From JAXMEB01 sp046348545 (GTDB lineage Bacteria > Pseudomonadota > Gammaproteobacteria > Berkiellales > Berkiellaceae), in NCBI GenBank assembly GCA_046348545.1, contig JAXMEB010000002.1:744001-808000 (forward strand): a stretch of DNA of 64,000 nt, written 5' to 3'. This document shows, piece by piece, positions 16,880-25,811 of this stretch (position 1 is its first letter; each line of letters starts with the position of its first letter). The notes beneath the pieces are model-generated. The model was not told the DNA's origin. It ran no database searches and saw nothing but the letters and a program-made list of their open reading frames with translations. The position numbers and the translations under genes were made by a program.

Positions 16880-17827
16880 CTAGGCCTTGATCAGTTTTAA
16901 CCATTCCTTTGCTTTTTGACTGACATTATCATCTGAAAGAACAATATTGTAAATTTCCTGTTTACGAGAATCATCTTCTCCATACATATCGTCAAGAGCT
17001 TCTTTCCAATGTTTGAAAATAATATCATTAGAAACTCCAGAGCCGACTTGGCTCAGAATTCCATAAATGCGATCTCGCCAATAGGCATCCATTGCTTTAT
17101 CCATCCAAGATACGATTTCTGGCGTTAAGCCAACATCGCCAAGACCTTTCCCTTCTGCAAAGCCTTTTTCGAATTTTTTAGTACGTAAATGAGCATATTT
17201 CTTGCCATATACTCCATTAATCCAATCCATACATTTTTTACCGATAGCAACGCCGATACTGGATGTTGGATCCTTGTCAAGATTACTTTTCATTTCAGCG
17301 ATCAAATTAGCCCAGTTCTTCTCGAACGCTGCTTTTTGATCAGGTGTTGAATTGGATTTGAATTCACTTTCAAATGCTGCATATTGCTTTAATTCATCCG
17401 GAGTAAATATTTCTTTAACCCAAGAATGTTCAAGTTGCTGTGTCATACGATATACCTCAATTAATTTAATAATGGTTTCCCAAGGAATAGATTTATTGTC
17501 AACAACTTCAGCAATTATCTGCTTAAGGGCATTGACGGCATCAAGCATGGTCATTGCTTTTTGTTCCAGCAATTTGGTTTGAACTGAAAAATGTTCAATA
17601 GCTTTTGCTGAACCTGCCAGGAGTGCTTTGATTTGAGTTAACTCAAAACCAAAGAACTTTAAAGCAATGATCTGCTGTAGACGCAATAAATCCTTTTCGG
17701 AGTAAACCCGATAGCCATTTGCTAAACGTACTGAAGGCTTTAACAAATCAATACGGTCGTAATGATGCAATGTTTGCACCGATACCCCGGTTATTTTGCT
17801 TAAGTCTTTTACGAACCATTCAGCCAT
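16880..17827 (-). CDS. MerR-family regulator with TipAS-like ligand domain
   Basis: A 315-residue activator. The N-terminal MerR domain (residues 1-70) reads VKDLSKITGVSVQTLHHYDRIDLLKPSVRLANGYRVYSEKDLLRLQQI, followed by a coiled coil. The C-terminal ~140 residues resemble the TipAS antibiotic-recognition domain, for example AFEKNWANLIAEM and YAHLRTKKFEKGFAEG. TipAL-type proteins activate resistance genes upon binding drugs. AGGAGG lies 7 bp upstream, after a 19-bp-spacer promoter, so it is probably autoregulated. Confidence 0.88.
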   Translation of the reverse strand: MAEWFVKDLSKITGVSVQTLHHYDRIDLLKPSVRLANGYRVYSEKDLLRLQQIIALKFFGFELTQIKALLAGSAKAIEHFSVQTKLLEQKAMTMLDAVNALKQIIAEVVDNKSIPWETIIKLIEVYRMTQQLEHSWVKEIFTPDELKQYAAFESEFKSNSTPDQKAAFEKNWANLIAEMKSNLDKDPTSSIGVAIGKKCMDWINGVYGKKYAHLRTKKFEKGFAEGKGLGDVGLTPEIVSWMDKAMDAYWRDRIYGILSQVGSGVSNDIIFKHWKEALDDMYGEDDSRKQEIYNIVLSDDNVSQKAKEWLKLIKA

Positions 17828-17848
17828 CGTTTTGCCTCCTTATCCTGA

Positions 17849-17879
17849 AAGATAGGGTATATAGTAACTATAGGGTCAA
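17849..17879 (-). promoter_or_regulatory. MerR-type promoter with 19-bp spacer
   Basis: On the minus strand -35 TTGACC (17874-17879) and -10 TATCTT (17849-17854) are exactly 19 bp apart, the overlong spacing used by MerR activators. The spacer carries the palindrome TATAGTTACTATA. It lies immediately upstream of the TipAL-like gene. Confidence 0.7.
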
Positions 17880-17929
17880 GCTATTGATGAATTTGGCGTT
17901 AGATTTTAAATGCCATATTCCAGGTTGAC

Positions 17930-18616
17930 CTATATTTTAAGTAATCCAACTAAACGGATCGGTGCTTCTGTGCCATCTTGGATTTTGATGGGCAGGACCA
18001 TAACAAAGCCGCCGGTAGGTGGCATTCTATCCAGATTTGCTATATTTTCTATTAATATCTTTCCAGCACCTAAAAAGATTTTGTGCACCTTATAGCCGTC
18101 TTCAGGCCTATCGGGCGAAAAGGTATCAGTACCAAGGGCATTTACGCCTTGCTCAAGCAAGCGTTCTGCAGCTTCAAAGGATACGGATGGGAACACATGG
18201 TTGTTATGGTATTTTGAAGGCTCGCTCCAAAACTTGCTCCAACCGGTTTTAACCATCACGCATGAGCCGCCTGCGATCTTGCCATACTCGCTTTCAAAAT
18301 CTGCAATATCCTGGGCGCTTAGGGAATAGCGTTCATGTGATTTATTGGATATATCAATGATTACACACGGCATGAACAAATCATTCAAATCAAAATCATG
18401 GATGCATTTAGCACCAGCAACACAATGACTTGGCGCATCCATGTGAGTGCCCATACCTGCATACATTTTAACTTTCATTACACGGAATTTATCTTCGCTT
18501 GTGCAGTCAGAGTAATCTATATGGACATCATGATTAAATCCGCACCCACCATTCCAAGTGGGTATACTGCTATCAAGCGTGTGGGTTAGGTCTATCAGTT
18601 TGTAAGGGAAAGTCAT
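17930..18616 (-). CDS. Cyclase-family / KynB-like metal-dependent hydrolase
   Basis: A 228-residue protein of the family containing bacterial kynurenine formamidase. The opening LIDLTHTLDSSIPTWNG and the metal-binding motif AGMGTHMDAPSHC (HxGTHxDxP pattern) are clear. No tryptophan-degradation genes lie nearby, so the substrate may be another amide or lactone. It lies 12 bp after the phosphotransferase gene in the same direction. Confidence 0.85.
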   Translation of the reverse strand: MTFPYKLIDLTHTLDSSIPTWNGGCGFNHDVHIDYSDCTSEDKFRVMKVKMYAGMGTHMDAPSHCVAGAKCIHDFDLNDLFMPCVIIDISNKSHERYSLSAQDIADFESEYGKIAGGSCVMVKTGWSKFWSEPSKYHNNHVFPSVSFEAAERLLEQGVNALGTDTFSPDRPEDGYKVHKIFLGAGKILIENIANLDRMPPTGGFVMVLPIKIQDGTEAPIRLVGLLKI

Positions 18617-18628
18617 AAAGCACTCTCT

Positions 18629-19597
18629 TTAATCTGAATTTGATAAGATACGTTCTATAAGTTCGCGAATATCAGTGATTCTATTCGGGTGATTCTGAAG
18701 ATCTGAACGCTTTAGCAGATCAACTAACGATGATAAATTCAATAAATCTATAGTAGTGCGCCAATAAGCAGGTAATATGAGACCATTTTTCTGCAAGGCA
18801 TCTAGAAATGAGTTTTCGAATTCAGGGGGCATTTTATGAGCGTATCGGAGGATATTAGCGACGTCCCAAAGGTATGAGCCAGAAAACGCAAATTCCCAGT
18901 CTAAAATGCCAGTAATAACCCATGTGCCGTTAATCTTATCAACGAAAATATTAGCGGGATCATAGTCACCATGAACGAGATGCTTGTCATCGTCAGTGTG
19001 AAATAAAGATGCATGTTCCTCTATAGATTTTGTGATTTCCGCAATCATCGAAGGATCTAGGGCGGCTAATATGGTTTTGTCATTTAAGCAATCCTTCGAA
19101 AAATTGATAATATCAGAGGATTCATTTTGGACCACCTCCAATTTATTGTTTAGGAAGCCAGCTTTCGGAAATTCATAAGCTGCAATTTTTGAGAGAATCA
19201 TACCCACCTCATACATGATTCCGCTCAGATCGTAGGAGGGTTTACTCAGTAAAAGATCGCGAAGAGATAGCCCTTGCATAAATTCTGTAATGGCATACTG
19301 ATACCCTTCAATTTCGCCGATGTAATAAGTTAGGGGTACAGGTACCATTTTACTTATTAATGCTGCTAGTTTTTGTTCTCGATAAGCTGCCGTCTTGTCG
19401 CGTAAATATACACGCAAAAGAAGTGGCTGGCTCTGATGTTCGAGGTGAATTTTGTAATTAAAATTGGCACATCCACCAGCAATTAAATCAAATGAAATAA
19501 GTTTTTTCTCAGGATAGGCAAAGCGTATCATTTTCTCTACCATACCTATTGGTAACTGAGTAGATCCGCTTTGATTTTCCCAATCAGCTTTAAACAT
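18629..19597 (-). CDS. APH/choline-kinase-like phosphotransferase
   Basis: A phosphotransferase-fold protein of about 322 residues. The Brenner-type catalytic loop is complete as LVHGDYDPANIFVD and the metal-binding motif is GILDWEFAFSGSYLWDVAN. The frame can be extended upstream but that lies over the ABC gene; ATG 19597 is chosen, overlapping the ABC stop by 8 bp. Linkage to an ABC exporter and a TipAL-like regulator is suggestive of drug resistance, but this is inference. Confidence 0.85.
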   Translation of the reverse strand: MFKADWENQSGSTQLPIGMVEKMIRFAYPEKKLISFDLIAGGCANFNYKIHLEHQSQPLLLRVYLRDKTAAYREQKLAALISKMVPVPLTYYIGEIEGYQYAITEFMQGLSLRDLLLSKPSYDLSGIMYEVGMILSKIAAYEFPKAGFLNNKLEVVQNESSDIINFSKDCLNDKTILAALDPSMIAEITKSIEEHASLFHTDDDKHLVHGDYDPANIFVDKINGTWVITGILDWEFAFSGSYLWDVANILRYAHKMPPEFENSFLDALQKNGLILPAYWRTTIDLLNLSSLVDLLKRSDLQNHPNRITDIRELIERILSNSD

Positions 19598-21482
19598 GGT
19601 ATTGAGTCGCTTCAGCAGATTGGTCATCCCCCAAAAAGCCGCCAACTTGGGCATCCCACAAATGTTTATAATGGCCGCTTTTGGCAAGAAGTTCACTATG
19701 GGTACCATCTTCTACAATTTTGCCTTTGTCAAAAACCAAAATTCGATCCATATGCAGCAAGGTCGATAAACGGTGAGCTATGACGATGACCGTCTTTGAT
19801 CTTCGAGCTTCGCGGATGAAGGTGCTTTTGCTATCCACTTCGAAGCGCTCAGAAGGGGGTTGCTGCATGAGTGCCCACAAAGATTCTTGGATTAAGTTTT
19901 CTGTCACTGAATCAAGCTGACTTGTAGCTTCATCAAGAATGAGAATGGGCGCATTTTTAAGAATCGCTCTGGCTATGGCAATACGTTGCCGCTGGCCGCC
20001 AGAAAGTTTGACACCTCTCTCGCCAACCAGTGAATCATAACCTTCTGGCAACGTCGAAATAAACTCGTGAGCGTGAGCCTTTTTTGCGGCCTCAACAACT
20101 TCCTCATCACCTGCGTCAGTACGTCCATAACGAATATTCTCCATCAAACTTCTATGAAATAGAGATGGGTCCTGTGGGATCATAGCGATGTTTTCGCGTA
20201 GTGAGTCTTGAGTGACCTCCCTGACATCATGACCATCAATCGAAATCGAACCATTGCTCACATCATAAAGCCTGAGTATCAAATTAACGAATGTTGATTT
20301 CCCACTACCTGAATAGCCAACAAGACCAACTTTTTGACCCGCCTCGATTTCGATAGATTTATTCTGGAAAAGTGGTTCAGTATCGGAACATATCGAACCT
20401 TCATGCGAAGAAGGTTTGTAATGGAATTCAACCTGATCAAAAGTGATTTTGCCTTGTGTGCATTTTAAAGTGGCTGCCGTTGGTTTGTCTTGAATTTCTA
20501 GTGGAACAATTAAGGAAACTAGACTTTGTTTACATTTTCCAGCGGCTTTGTTGAAATAATCAACTTCACTCATTAGAAACCAAGTCATGTGTCCCGTTTC
20601 CATAGATAACCCCAAAATAAGTGCAAAATCTCCGGTAGTAATTAAACCCTTACCATATAAGTGAACTAGGAAGTAGCATGAAAAGGCCATCATGATGGCA
20701 ATAAGCCCGCCTTGGATGCAATAGAGCAGAATTGAGTAAATATTAAGCGAATAGTATGCATTTCGTTGGTTTTCAAAAAATGGTCTCATCCTTAAGTTTT
20801 CATAAATTTTGCGTCCGAAAATTCTGACGTTCGAATGATTTGATAATGAATCAACCAATTCACCAACCACCACCGTTTCTTCTTCAGCTAATTTATCAGC
20901 TAGAGATACAATTTTTCTCGACATTGAGATGCTTAATGTAGCGAAAAGTATAAACCATGTGGTTAATATCAGGCAGAAAACTGAATTGACGTAATAGGAG
21001 GCAGCAAATGCTGCAAGTAACAAGGATGCGCCTCTTAAAAAATTTGTTATTTTATACGTGATGATATCAATAATGCTATCTGATAAATTAGTAATTTGCT
21101 TTGAGATTTTCCCAGACAATTTATTTTGATAAAACCCATGAGAGTGTGCTAGAGAATAGTCTAACGTCACCGAAATAATTGTATTTTGAACGACCGGCAC
21201 ATATTTGGCCCAGATAAAATTGATTCCTCGCCAGGTAAAGTTATCGAAAAGAATAAAATTGATCACGATTAGACTTGCGGGTAGAGCGAGAACTTGGAGA
21301 TTTCCATCCTGAACAGTAGGCAATAAATCTATCAAGTGTTTGATCAATAAGCTATTAAATGGCCCCCAAAAGCCAGCAATGATTGATAAAAATATCACGG
21401 TGAATACGACAGTTTTATGTGCGTGTAAAAAATACCAGATGAATTTAAAAAGCCCTTTAGGCAATATGTTCTGATTATGCAT
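19590..21482 (-). CDS. ABC exporter, fused permease and ATPase (MsbA/MdlB type)
   Basis: A 630-residue half-transporter. Residues ~20-310 hold about six helices and ~340-615 the ATPase, with Walker A GYSGSGKST near 389, signature LSGGQRQR near 493, Walker B ILILDEAT near 513 and H-loop VIAHRLST near 568. About 22 extra residues (541-562, with SERFEVDSKSTF) sit between Walker B and the H-loop; the DNA there is partly palindromic. No N-terminal peptidase domain is present. A fragment of a paralogue lies at 34836-34988. Confidence 0.92.
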   Translation of the reverse strand: MHNQNILPKGLFKFIWYFLHAHKTVVFTVIFLSIIAGFWGPFNSLLIKHLIDLLPTVQDGNLQVLALPASLIVINFILFDNFTWRGINFIWAKYVPVVQNTIISVTLDYSLAHSHGFYQNKLSGKISKQITNLSDSIIDIITYKITNFLRGASLLLAAFAASYYVNSVFCLILTTWFILFATLSISMSRKIVSLADKLAEEETVVVGELVDSLSNHSNVRIFGRKIYENLRMRPFFENQRNAYYSLNIYSILLYCIQGGLIAIMMAFSCYFLVHLYGKGLITTGDFALILGLSMETGHMTWFLMSEVDYFNKAAGKCKQSLVSLIVPLEIQDKPTAATLKCTQGKITFDQVEFHYKPSSHEGSICSDTEPLFQNKSIEIEAGQKVGLVGYSGSGKSTFVNLILRLYDVSNGSISIDGHDVREVTQDSLRENIAMIPQDPSLFHRSLMENIRYGRTDAGDEEVVEAAKKAHAHEFISTLPEGYDSLVGERGVKLSGGQRQRIAIARAILKNAPILILDEATSQLDSVTENLIQESLWALMQQPPSERFEVDSKSTFIREARRSKTVIVIAHRLSTLLHMDRILVFDKGKIVEDGTHSELLAKSGHYKHLWDAQVGGFLGDDQSAEATQYHV

Positions 21483-21660
21483 GATTTATCTTATTTGGTT
21501 CCGCACAGGCTGGTGTGTATGCTTAAACAAGCTTGACACAAGTTCATATCTTATACAACTAGATTAAATCTACTCATGCTAAAATGTGAATATTAGAAAA
21601 CAGTTTCAAAAATATCTAAGTTAACTCGCTATAGGAATATCTTTCAAGTCATTAAAAGAT

Positions 21661-21903
21661 TTATCTTCAAGAAAAGAACCACTCGCGACGATTCGAAACA
21701 TTGTTCAAGAACGCTATCCTGAAGCTAAGGCTGTATTCTGGGCAGGATCAGTTTCAGAAGGTCGGGGAACATGTGCATCGGATCTTGATCTTGTCATTGT
21801 TTTTGAAGTGGTGGCTCGCGCTTATTGAGAAGCGTATATTTATGATGGTTGGCCAATCGATGCATTTATTCATGATATCGATACTTTGGGATTTTTTTTT
21901 TAA
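21661..21903 (+). pseudogene. Nucleotidyltransferase remnant
   Basis: The frame encodes FWAGSVSEGRGTCASDLDLVIVFE, the GSxxxG...SDLDL motif of DNA polymerase beta-like nucleotidyltransferases. A stop follows, then in the same frame EAYIYDGWPIDAFIHDIDTL, another family segment, before a T-rich end. The internal stop and missing N- and C-termini show decay. It ends shortly before a repeat copy. Confidence 0.7.
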
Positions 21904-21941
21904 GAATCAAGGAGAGGGAATGGTATCTCTGGCCTATGTTA

Positions 21942-22036
21942 TATACCCACAACAGATGATTTTTCGGGGTTGCTTGTCCGTCCGTAGCTCGTAAGAGCGT
22001 AGGCAGGTACCCGAAAAATCATCTGTTGTGGGTATA
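21942..22036. repeat. Dispersed palindromic repeat, copy 6 (95 bp, symmetrical form)
   Basis: Both ends are of the TATACCCACAACAG type and form a perfect 27-bp inverted repeat, unlike canonical copies with two different ends. The interior is only the GTAGCTCGTAAGAGCGTAG module. It lies 5 bp from the stop of the glutamine amidotransferase gene. Confidence 0.9.
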
Positions 22037-22041
22037 CTCCG

Positions 22042-22731
22042 CTAAAAATAAATTTCAAACTTATCCAGAATCTGGATTAAAATACGATTAATCGAATTAT
22101 AATCTTGTTCTATAAGAGCGTTAGTAGTTTGCGTGAATTTCGAAGGTGATAAATCCTCCCCTGCACATTCAATCATAGTCTGAATACCATCCAAAGTGAT
22201 CTCCAGGTGACATTGAAATCCATAAACTTTCGGTAAATAGCGAATGATTTGTCGCGGACAACCTTCACTAAATGCCAGTAAGGCAGCGTTTTGAGTCAGT
22301 CCGGGCATATCATTGTGCCAGTGAATAACTGGAAAGCTGTTAGGTAAACCTTCGAGAAATTTATCCCTCTTGCCATCGTGTGTTAAAGTTATCGGAAAAA
22401 CACCAATTTCTTTTTCTGGGCTGCGGCTTGGTGAAGCGCCAAGGGCTGTTCCAATTAGCTGTGCACCCAGGCAAAATCCAATGATTTTTTTATCTTGCCT
22501 AATAGCTTCTTGAATGAGGGTTATTTCCGATTGCAAATAGGGAAATTCATTCACTTTCACAGCGCTTTGAGGTCCACCCATGATAATTAAAAAATCAAAG
22601 TTCTCAATCGAAGTCAGCGATTCCCCACGATAAGGCTTCACTATTTTGAAGTTGTGATCACGTTCTTTCGCCCAATTTTCAATGATACCAGGGGTTTCAA
22701 AATCGGCATGTGTGATACAAACAATATTCAT
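22042..22731 (-). CDS. Class I glutamine amidotransferase domain protein
   Basis: A 229-residue stand-alone amidotransferase of the GMP-synthase-like type. The nucleophile elbow is GFCLGAQLIG and the His is in GFQCHLE; the N-terminus MNIVCITHADFETPG and LIIMGGPQSA fit. It probably hydrolyses glutamine or a gamma-glutamyl compound. It overlaps the aminotransferase gene by 4 bp and is third in an operon with a PAS-HTH regulator. Confidence 0.87.
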   Translation of the reverse strand: MNIVCITHADFETPGIIENWAKERDHNFKIVKPYRGESLTSIENFDFLIIMGGPQSAVKVNEFPYLQSEITLIQEAIRQDKKIIGFCLGAQLIGTALGASPSRSPEKEIGVFPITLTHDGKRDKFLEGLPNSFPVIHWHNDMPGLTQNAALLAFSEGCPRQIIRYLPKVYGFQCHLEITLDGIQTMIECAGEDLSPSKFTQTTNALIEQDYNSINRILIQILDKFEIYF

Positions 22732-23867
22732 GTGGCATACCCCTCATTTACAAAATCAACCAACATGCTCAATGCGACTGACATATTTTGTCTGCCGTAT
22801 CCGATACGAAAATAATTATTGGGGTCATCATAAACTGATCCAGGCAATAACAGTACGCCTTTTTGATTAATCAATTTTTTGCAAAACTCATCAACAGAAA
22901 TTTTTGATTTGTATTTTATAAACCCGACACAACCGCCTTGCGGTCGGGTCCATTCAAACAATTCATGATATTCAGATATAAAGGCATCTAATCGTTTTAA
23001 GTTTTCAGCCACAATTTTGTTATTCCGATCTAAGATAGTTTCCTTGTGCTTAAGCGTTATGAGGCTTATCACTTCAGATGGTGCGCTATTGCATATTGAT
23101 AAATAATCTTTCATTTTCTTAATTTTATGAAGAAGGATTTGATCTTGAGACGCAATCCAGCCCACTCGAAGTCCTGGCATACCAAAGGCTTTACTCATTA
23201 CACCTAGTGAGATAGCTTTAGGATATATTTCAGCGGCAGGTTTTGCCCACTCGTCCTGAGGGGTGCCCAGTAAACGATACACTTCATCAGAAAAAAGCCA
23301 TAGTCCGTACATATCACATAAACCAATTAGATCGTCGAGTTCCTTCGGCGTGATCACTTGTCCTGTGGGATTATGCGGGAAGTTGATCACAATACATTTT
23401 GTGTTTGATTGAAGGGCCTGTTTGATCTCATTGATGTCTATCTGCCATTGATTAGACTCTCGCAAGGGAACGGATGTAACTTTGGTGCCTTTTAATTTCG
23501 GAATTTCCATCAGCGATTGATAACAGGGCGTCAACACGATGGCATGATCCTCAGGCTCGCAGAGTGTAAATAATGATGCAAAAATCGCTTCTTCAGCACC
23601 TGCTGAGCATAAAATATTTTCGGTTTGAAGGGTTGGGTATAATGAGGTCGCAATTTGCTGTCTCAATTGAGGCATGCCATAGGGTTCGGTATATTGTAGG
23701 CGCAAGTGTTCCCACAGCTTCCTATCTTCGGTGCTAGCTAGATCTAAAATGCTTTTCATTGCAAAGCTTTCTGCATCTGAACAACATAATAAGTATGGTG
23801 CTGTAAACTCATGTATAGAGAGGTACTCTTCCAGCTTGAAACTACTTAGGTTCATTGATTTCTCCAC
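22728..23867 (-). CDS. PLP-dependent class I/II aminotransferase
   Basis: A fold-type I aminotransferase of 379 residues. The NFPHNPTGQ motif, the SDEVYRLL segment and the PLP-lysine motif VMSKAFGMPGLRVGW are clear. The substrate amino acid is unknown. It overlaps both neighbours, the PAS-HTH regulator by 16 bp and the amidotransferase by 4 bp, so the three act as one operon, perhaps for an amino-acid or amine pathway. Confidence 0.9.
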   Translation of the reverse strand: MEKSMNLSSFKLEEYLSIHEFTAPYLLCCSDAESFAMKSILDLASTEDRKLWEHLRLQYTEPYGMPQLRQQIATSLYPTLQTENILCSAGAEEAIFASLFTLCEPEDHAIVLTPCYQSLMEIPKLKGTKVTSVPLRESNQWQIDINEIKQALQSNTKCIVINFPHNPTGQVITPKELDDLIGLCDMYGLWLFSDEVYRLLGTPQDEWAKPAAEIYPKAISLGVMSKAFGMPGLRVGWIASQDQILLHKIKKMKDYLSICNSAPSEVISLITLKHKETILDRNNKIVAENLKRLDAFISEYHELFEWTRPQGGCVGFIKYKSKISVDEFCKKLINQKGVLLLPGSVYDDPNNYFRIGYGRQNMSVALSMLVDFVNEGYAT

Positions 23868-24436
23868 TCTTTCAAATATTTGAATATCGTTGCGCGACCT
23901 AATCCAATCATCTGTGCAACATAGTCAGGTGCATTTTTCTGTGAAAAAGCCCCAGATTCAAATAGATGCTTAGCTAATACTTTCTTTTGCGCATGATTTA
24001 ATTCTTCAAATTTCCATGATTTTTCTTTAACAAAATGATGAATGGCTACATGTAGTTTCTCTTGCCAATCATTGATAAATAAACTCGAAGGTTGACTATC
24101 AGATGAACACCTTAAAATGAGTTCGCTTAGATTTTTCATTTGATCGAACAACGATATATCAGCATTGACACAGATTAACCATTTATCTTCGATAGGAATA
24201 GAAATTGATTTGATGAGTCGACCATCGAAACTAATTTTTGGATAGATTATTTTATGTAAATCTTGTTCAAATTTACTCGGCTCTAGGTGTGAAGGGTCTC
24301 CGACTTGACGATTTGAAAGATTTCCATTGATATAGAAAATGGTCCCAGAAGATAAATCATGAATCACAATCTCTATTAAGGGATTCATGAGTAAAATCAG
24401 GGCGTTACAAAGCGGAATATAATTATATATATCCAT
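23852..24436 (-). CDS. YheO-like PAS / helix-turn-helix regulator
   Basis: A 194-residue regulator. The N-terminal PAS-type domain reads NPLIEIVIHDLSSGTIFYINGNLSNRQVGDPS, as in YheO, and the C-terminal HTH is VLAKHLFESGAFSQKNAPDYVAQMIGLGRATIFKYLKEW. It heads the operon with an aminotransferase and an amidotransferase and is likely to control it. The ligand is unknown. Confidence 0.85.
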   Translation of the reverse strand: MDIYNYIPLCNALILLMNPLIEIVIHDLSSGTIFYINGNLSNRQVGDPSHLEPSKFEQDLHKIIYPKISFDGRLIKSISIPIEDKWLICVNADISLFDQMKNLSELILRCSSDSQPSSLFINDWQEKLHVAIHHFVKEKSWKFEELNHAQKKVLAKHLFESGAFSQKNAPDYVAQMIGLGRATIFKYLKEWRNQ

Positions 24437-24491
24437 GAGATAACTTGATAGTCTAAATTTGGATAGAATATAGACTTTTAAGTCTTAACTG

Positions 24492-25571
24492 TCAATAAGA
24501 AAATTGATGTGATGGATGTTGATGATCAGGGACTTCAACTTGAGTGGGTTGCAACAACTTTGCGGCCTCTAGCTCCGGCTTAAGGGCCGTGAATTTCGAC
24601 TTATTCATCGTAAATTGCCAACATAATTTATCGCTTCCACCATTGAGATTCCCAAAGAAGGGGGTATCATTCATGTCACGTAAGCTACTATCTAGTTTGA
24701 TTAAAGCGTTATAGACTGACTTCCTATTCCCCCATAATTTTACGCAGTCTTCTTCTGGTTCAATCTTGACTCCGAGTTTAAGTTTGAGATGTTTCTGCTC
24801 GAGTTTCCATAAAGCAAGTGCTTCTTCATTCGAAAGAATTGGTTTATTATGAAAGTGTTCAAGTTGTTTTCGAACAATTTTAGGGTCTAGAGATTTAACA
24901 TCTTGATCCATAAAGCTATATCTTAAACCAATAAATTCGAGAGGTTGAGCCAGGTTGCTTAGAGCATCAAAAACGTGTTCAAGATTGTATTTTTTGTCGT
25001 CGATGAAGATGATTCTTTTTGGGAAATAATTTATTTTATTTAATATTTCTATCAGGGTGTGACCTTTGTGCTGTCCTGCGGCATACGCAACACCATTGGA
25101 TAATAAGGCACCATTACCGATTTCAAGAGACAGTTCTATGTCCTTAAATGCTCCGGCATTAAATGACAAGTTAAGCGATTGATCTTGTAATTGATTTTCG
25201 GTCGCTTGTTTTAAGTAGTCTCCTCGGCTAGTTAGAATCATTGATTGAGAACCGCGTGCTTGTATAGCCTTTACCAGGCTGGGTATTTTTTCTTCTACAG
25301 GCTTGAGATCTTTAATGGTGTCCGCGAGACGAGTTAATTGTTCTAAAGTGCATGCTTTAGCTTCATTCGGTGACATTCCCTTTGAAATTTTTTTCTTAAA
25401 GTAGTGATCGAACCATTGATCAGTTCCTAGGTCATGTCCGTAAGTGAGTATAGTATTATCTAGGTCGTAGATTACAAGCTCATTTTCACTGCCAGGTTGC
25501 TCTGTAAAGAAATTTAATATTGATTGAAAGTTTTGAATTTCATGAATTTGGAAATGTTCAGTTAGCATCAT
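24492..25571 (-). CDS. DUF2608-type HAD superfamily protein
   Basis: A 359-residue protein. HAD motif I is YDLDNTIL, motif II is MILTSRGD and motif IV is IIFIDDKKYN, so phosphatase chemistry is possible. The arrangement fits DUF2608, a family common in intracellular bacteria such as Legionella and Chlamydia. The C-terminal ~110 residues after the HAD core are not recognised. No signal peptide is visible. A secreted-effector role is conceivable but not shown by the sequence. Confidence 0.75.
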   Translation of the reverse strand: MMLTEHFQIHEIQNFQSILNFFTEQPGSENELVIYDLDNTILTYGHDLGTDQWFDHYFKKKISKGMSPNEAKACTLEQLTRLADTIKDLKPVEEKIPSLVKAIQARGSQSMILTSRGDYLKQATENQLQDQSLNLSFNAGAFKDIELSLEIGNGALLSNGVAYAAGQHKGHTLIEILNKINYFPKRIIFIDDKKYNLEHVFDALSNLAQPLEFIGLRYSFMDQDVKSLDPKIVRKQLEHFHNKPILSNEEALALWKLEQKHLKLKLGVKIEPEEDCVKLWGNRKSVYNALIKLDSSLRDMNDTPFFGNLNGGSDKLCWQFTMNKSKFTALKPELEAAKLLQPTQVEVPDHQHPSHQFSY

Positions 25572-25593
25572 TAATATGACTCTCTGTTAGTAA

Positions 25594-25792
25594 TATACCC
25601 TTCACAGCTGAATTTTGGGGGTTGCTTGTCGGTCCGTAGCTCGTAAGAGCGTAGGCGGATTGCCTTCGGGATTCTCATCGCAGTCATGTGCTTTGTGTAC
25701 ACTCCTGCTTCTCAAACGCTCGGCGCCCCTTGCCTTACTGTAGCTCGCAAGGGCGTAGGCAGGTACCCGAAAAATCATTTGTTGTGGGTATA
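25594..25792 (-). repeat. Dispersed palindromic repeat, copy 7 (long form, 199 bp)
   Basis: Reverse-oriented long form with two inserted modules containing GTAGCTCGTAAGAGCGTAG and GTAGCTCGCAAGGGCGTAG. It lies between the DUF2608 gene start and the GST stop, 19 bp from the latter. Confidence 0.9.
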
Positions 25793-25811
25793 CAGTAGCT
25801 CTTGCGAGTTT

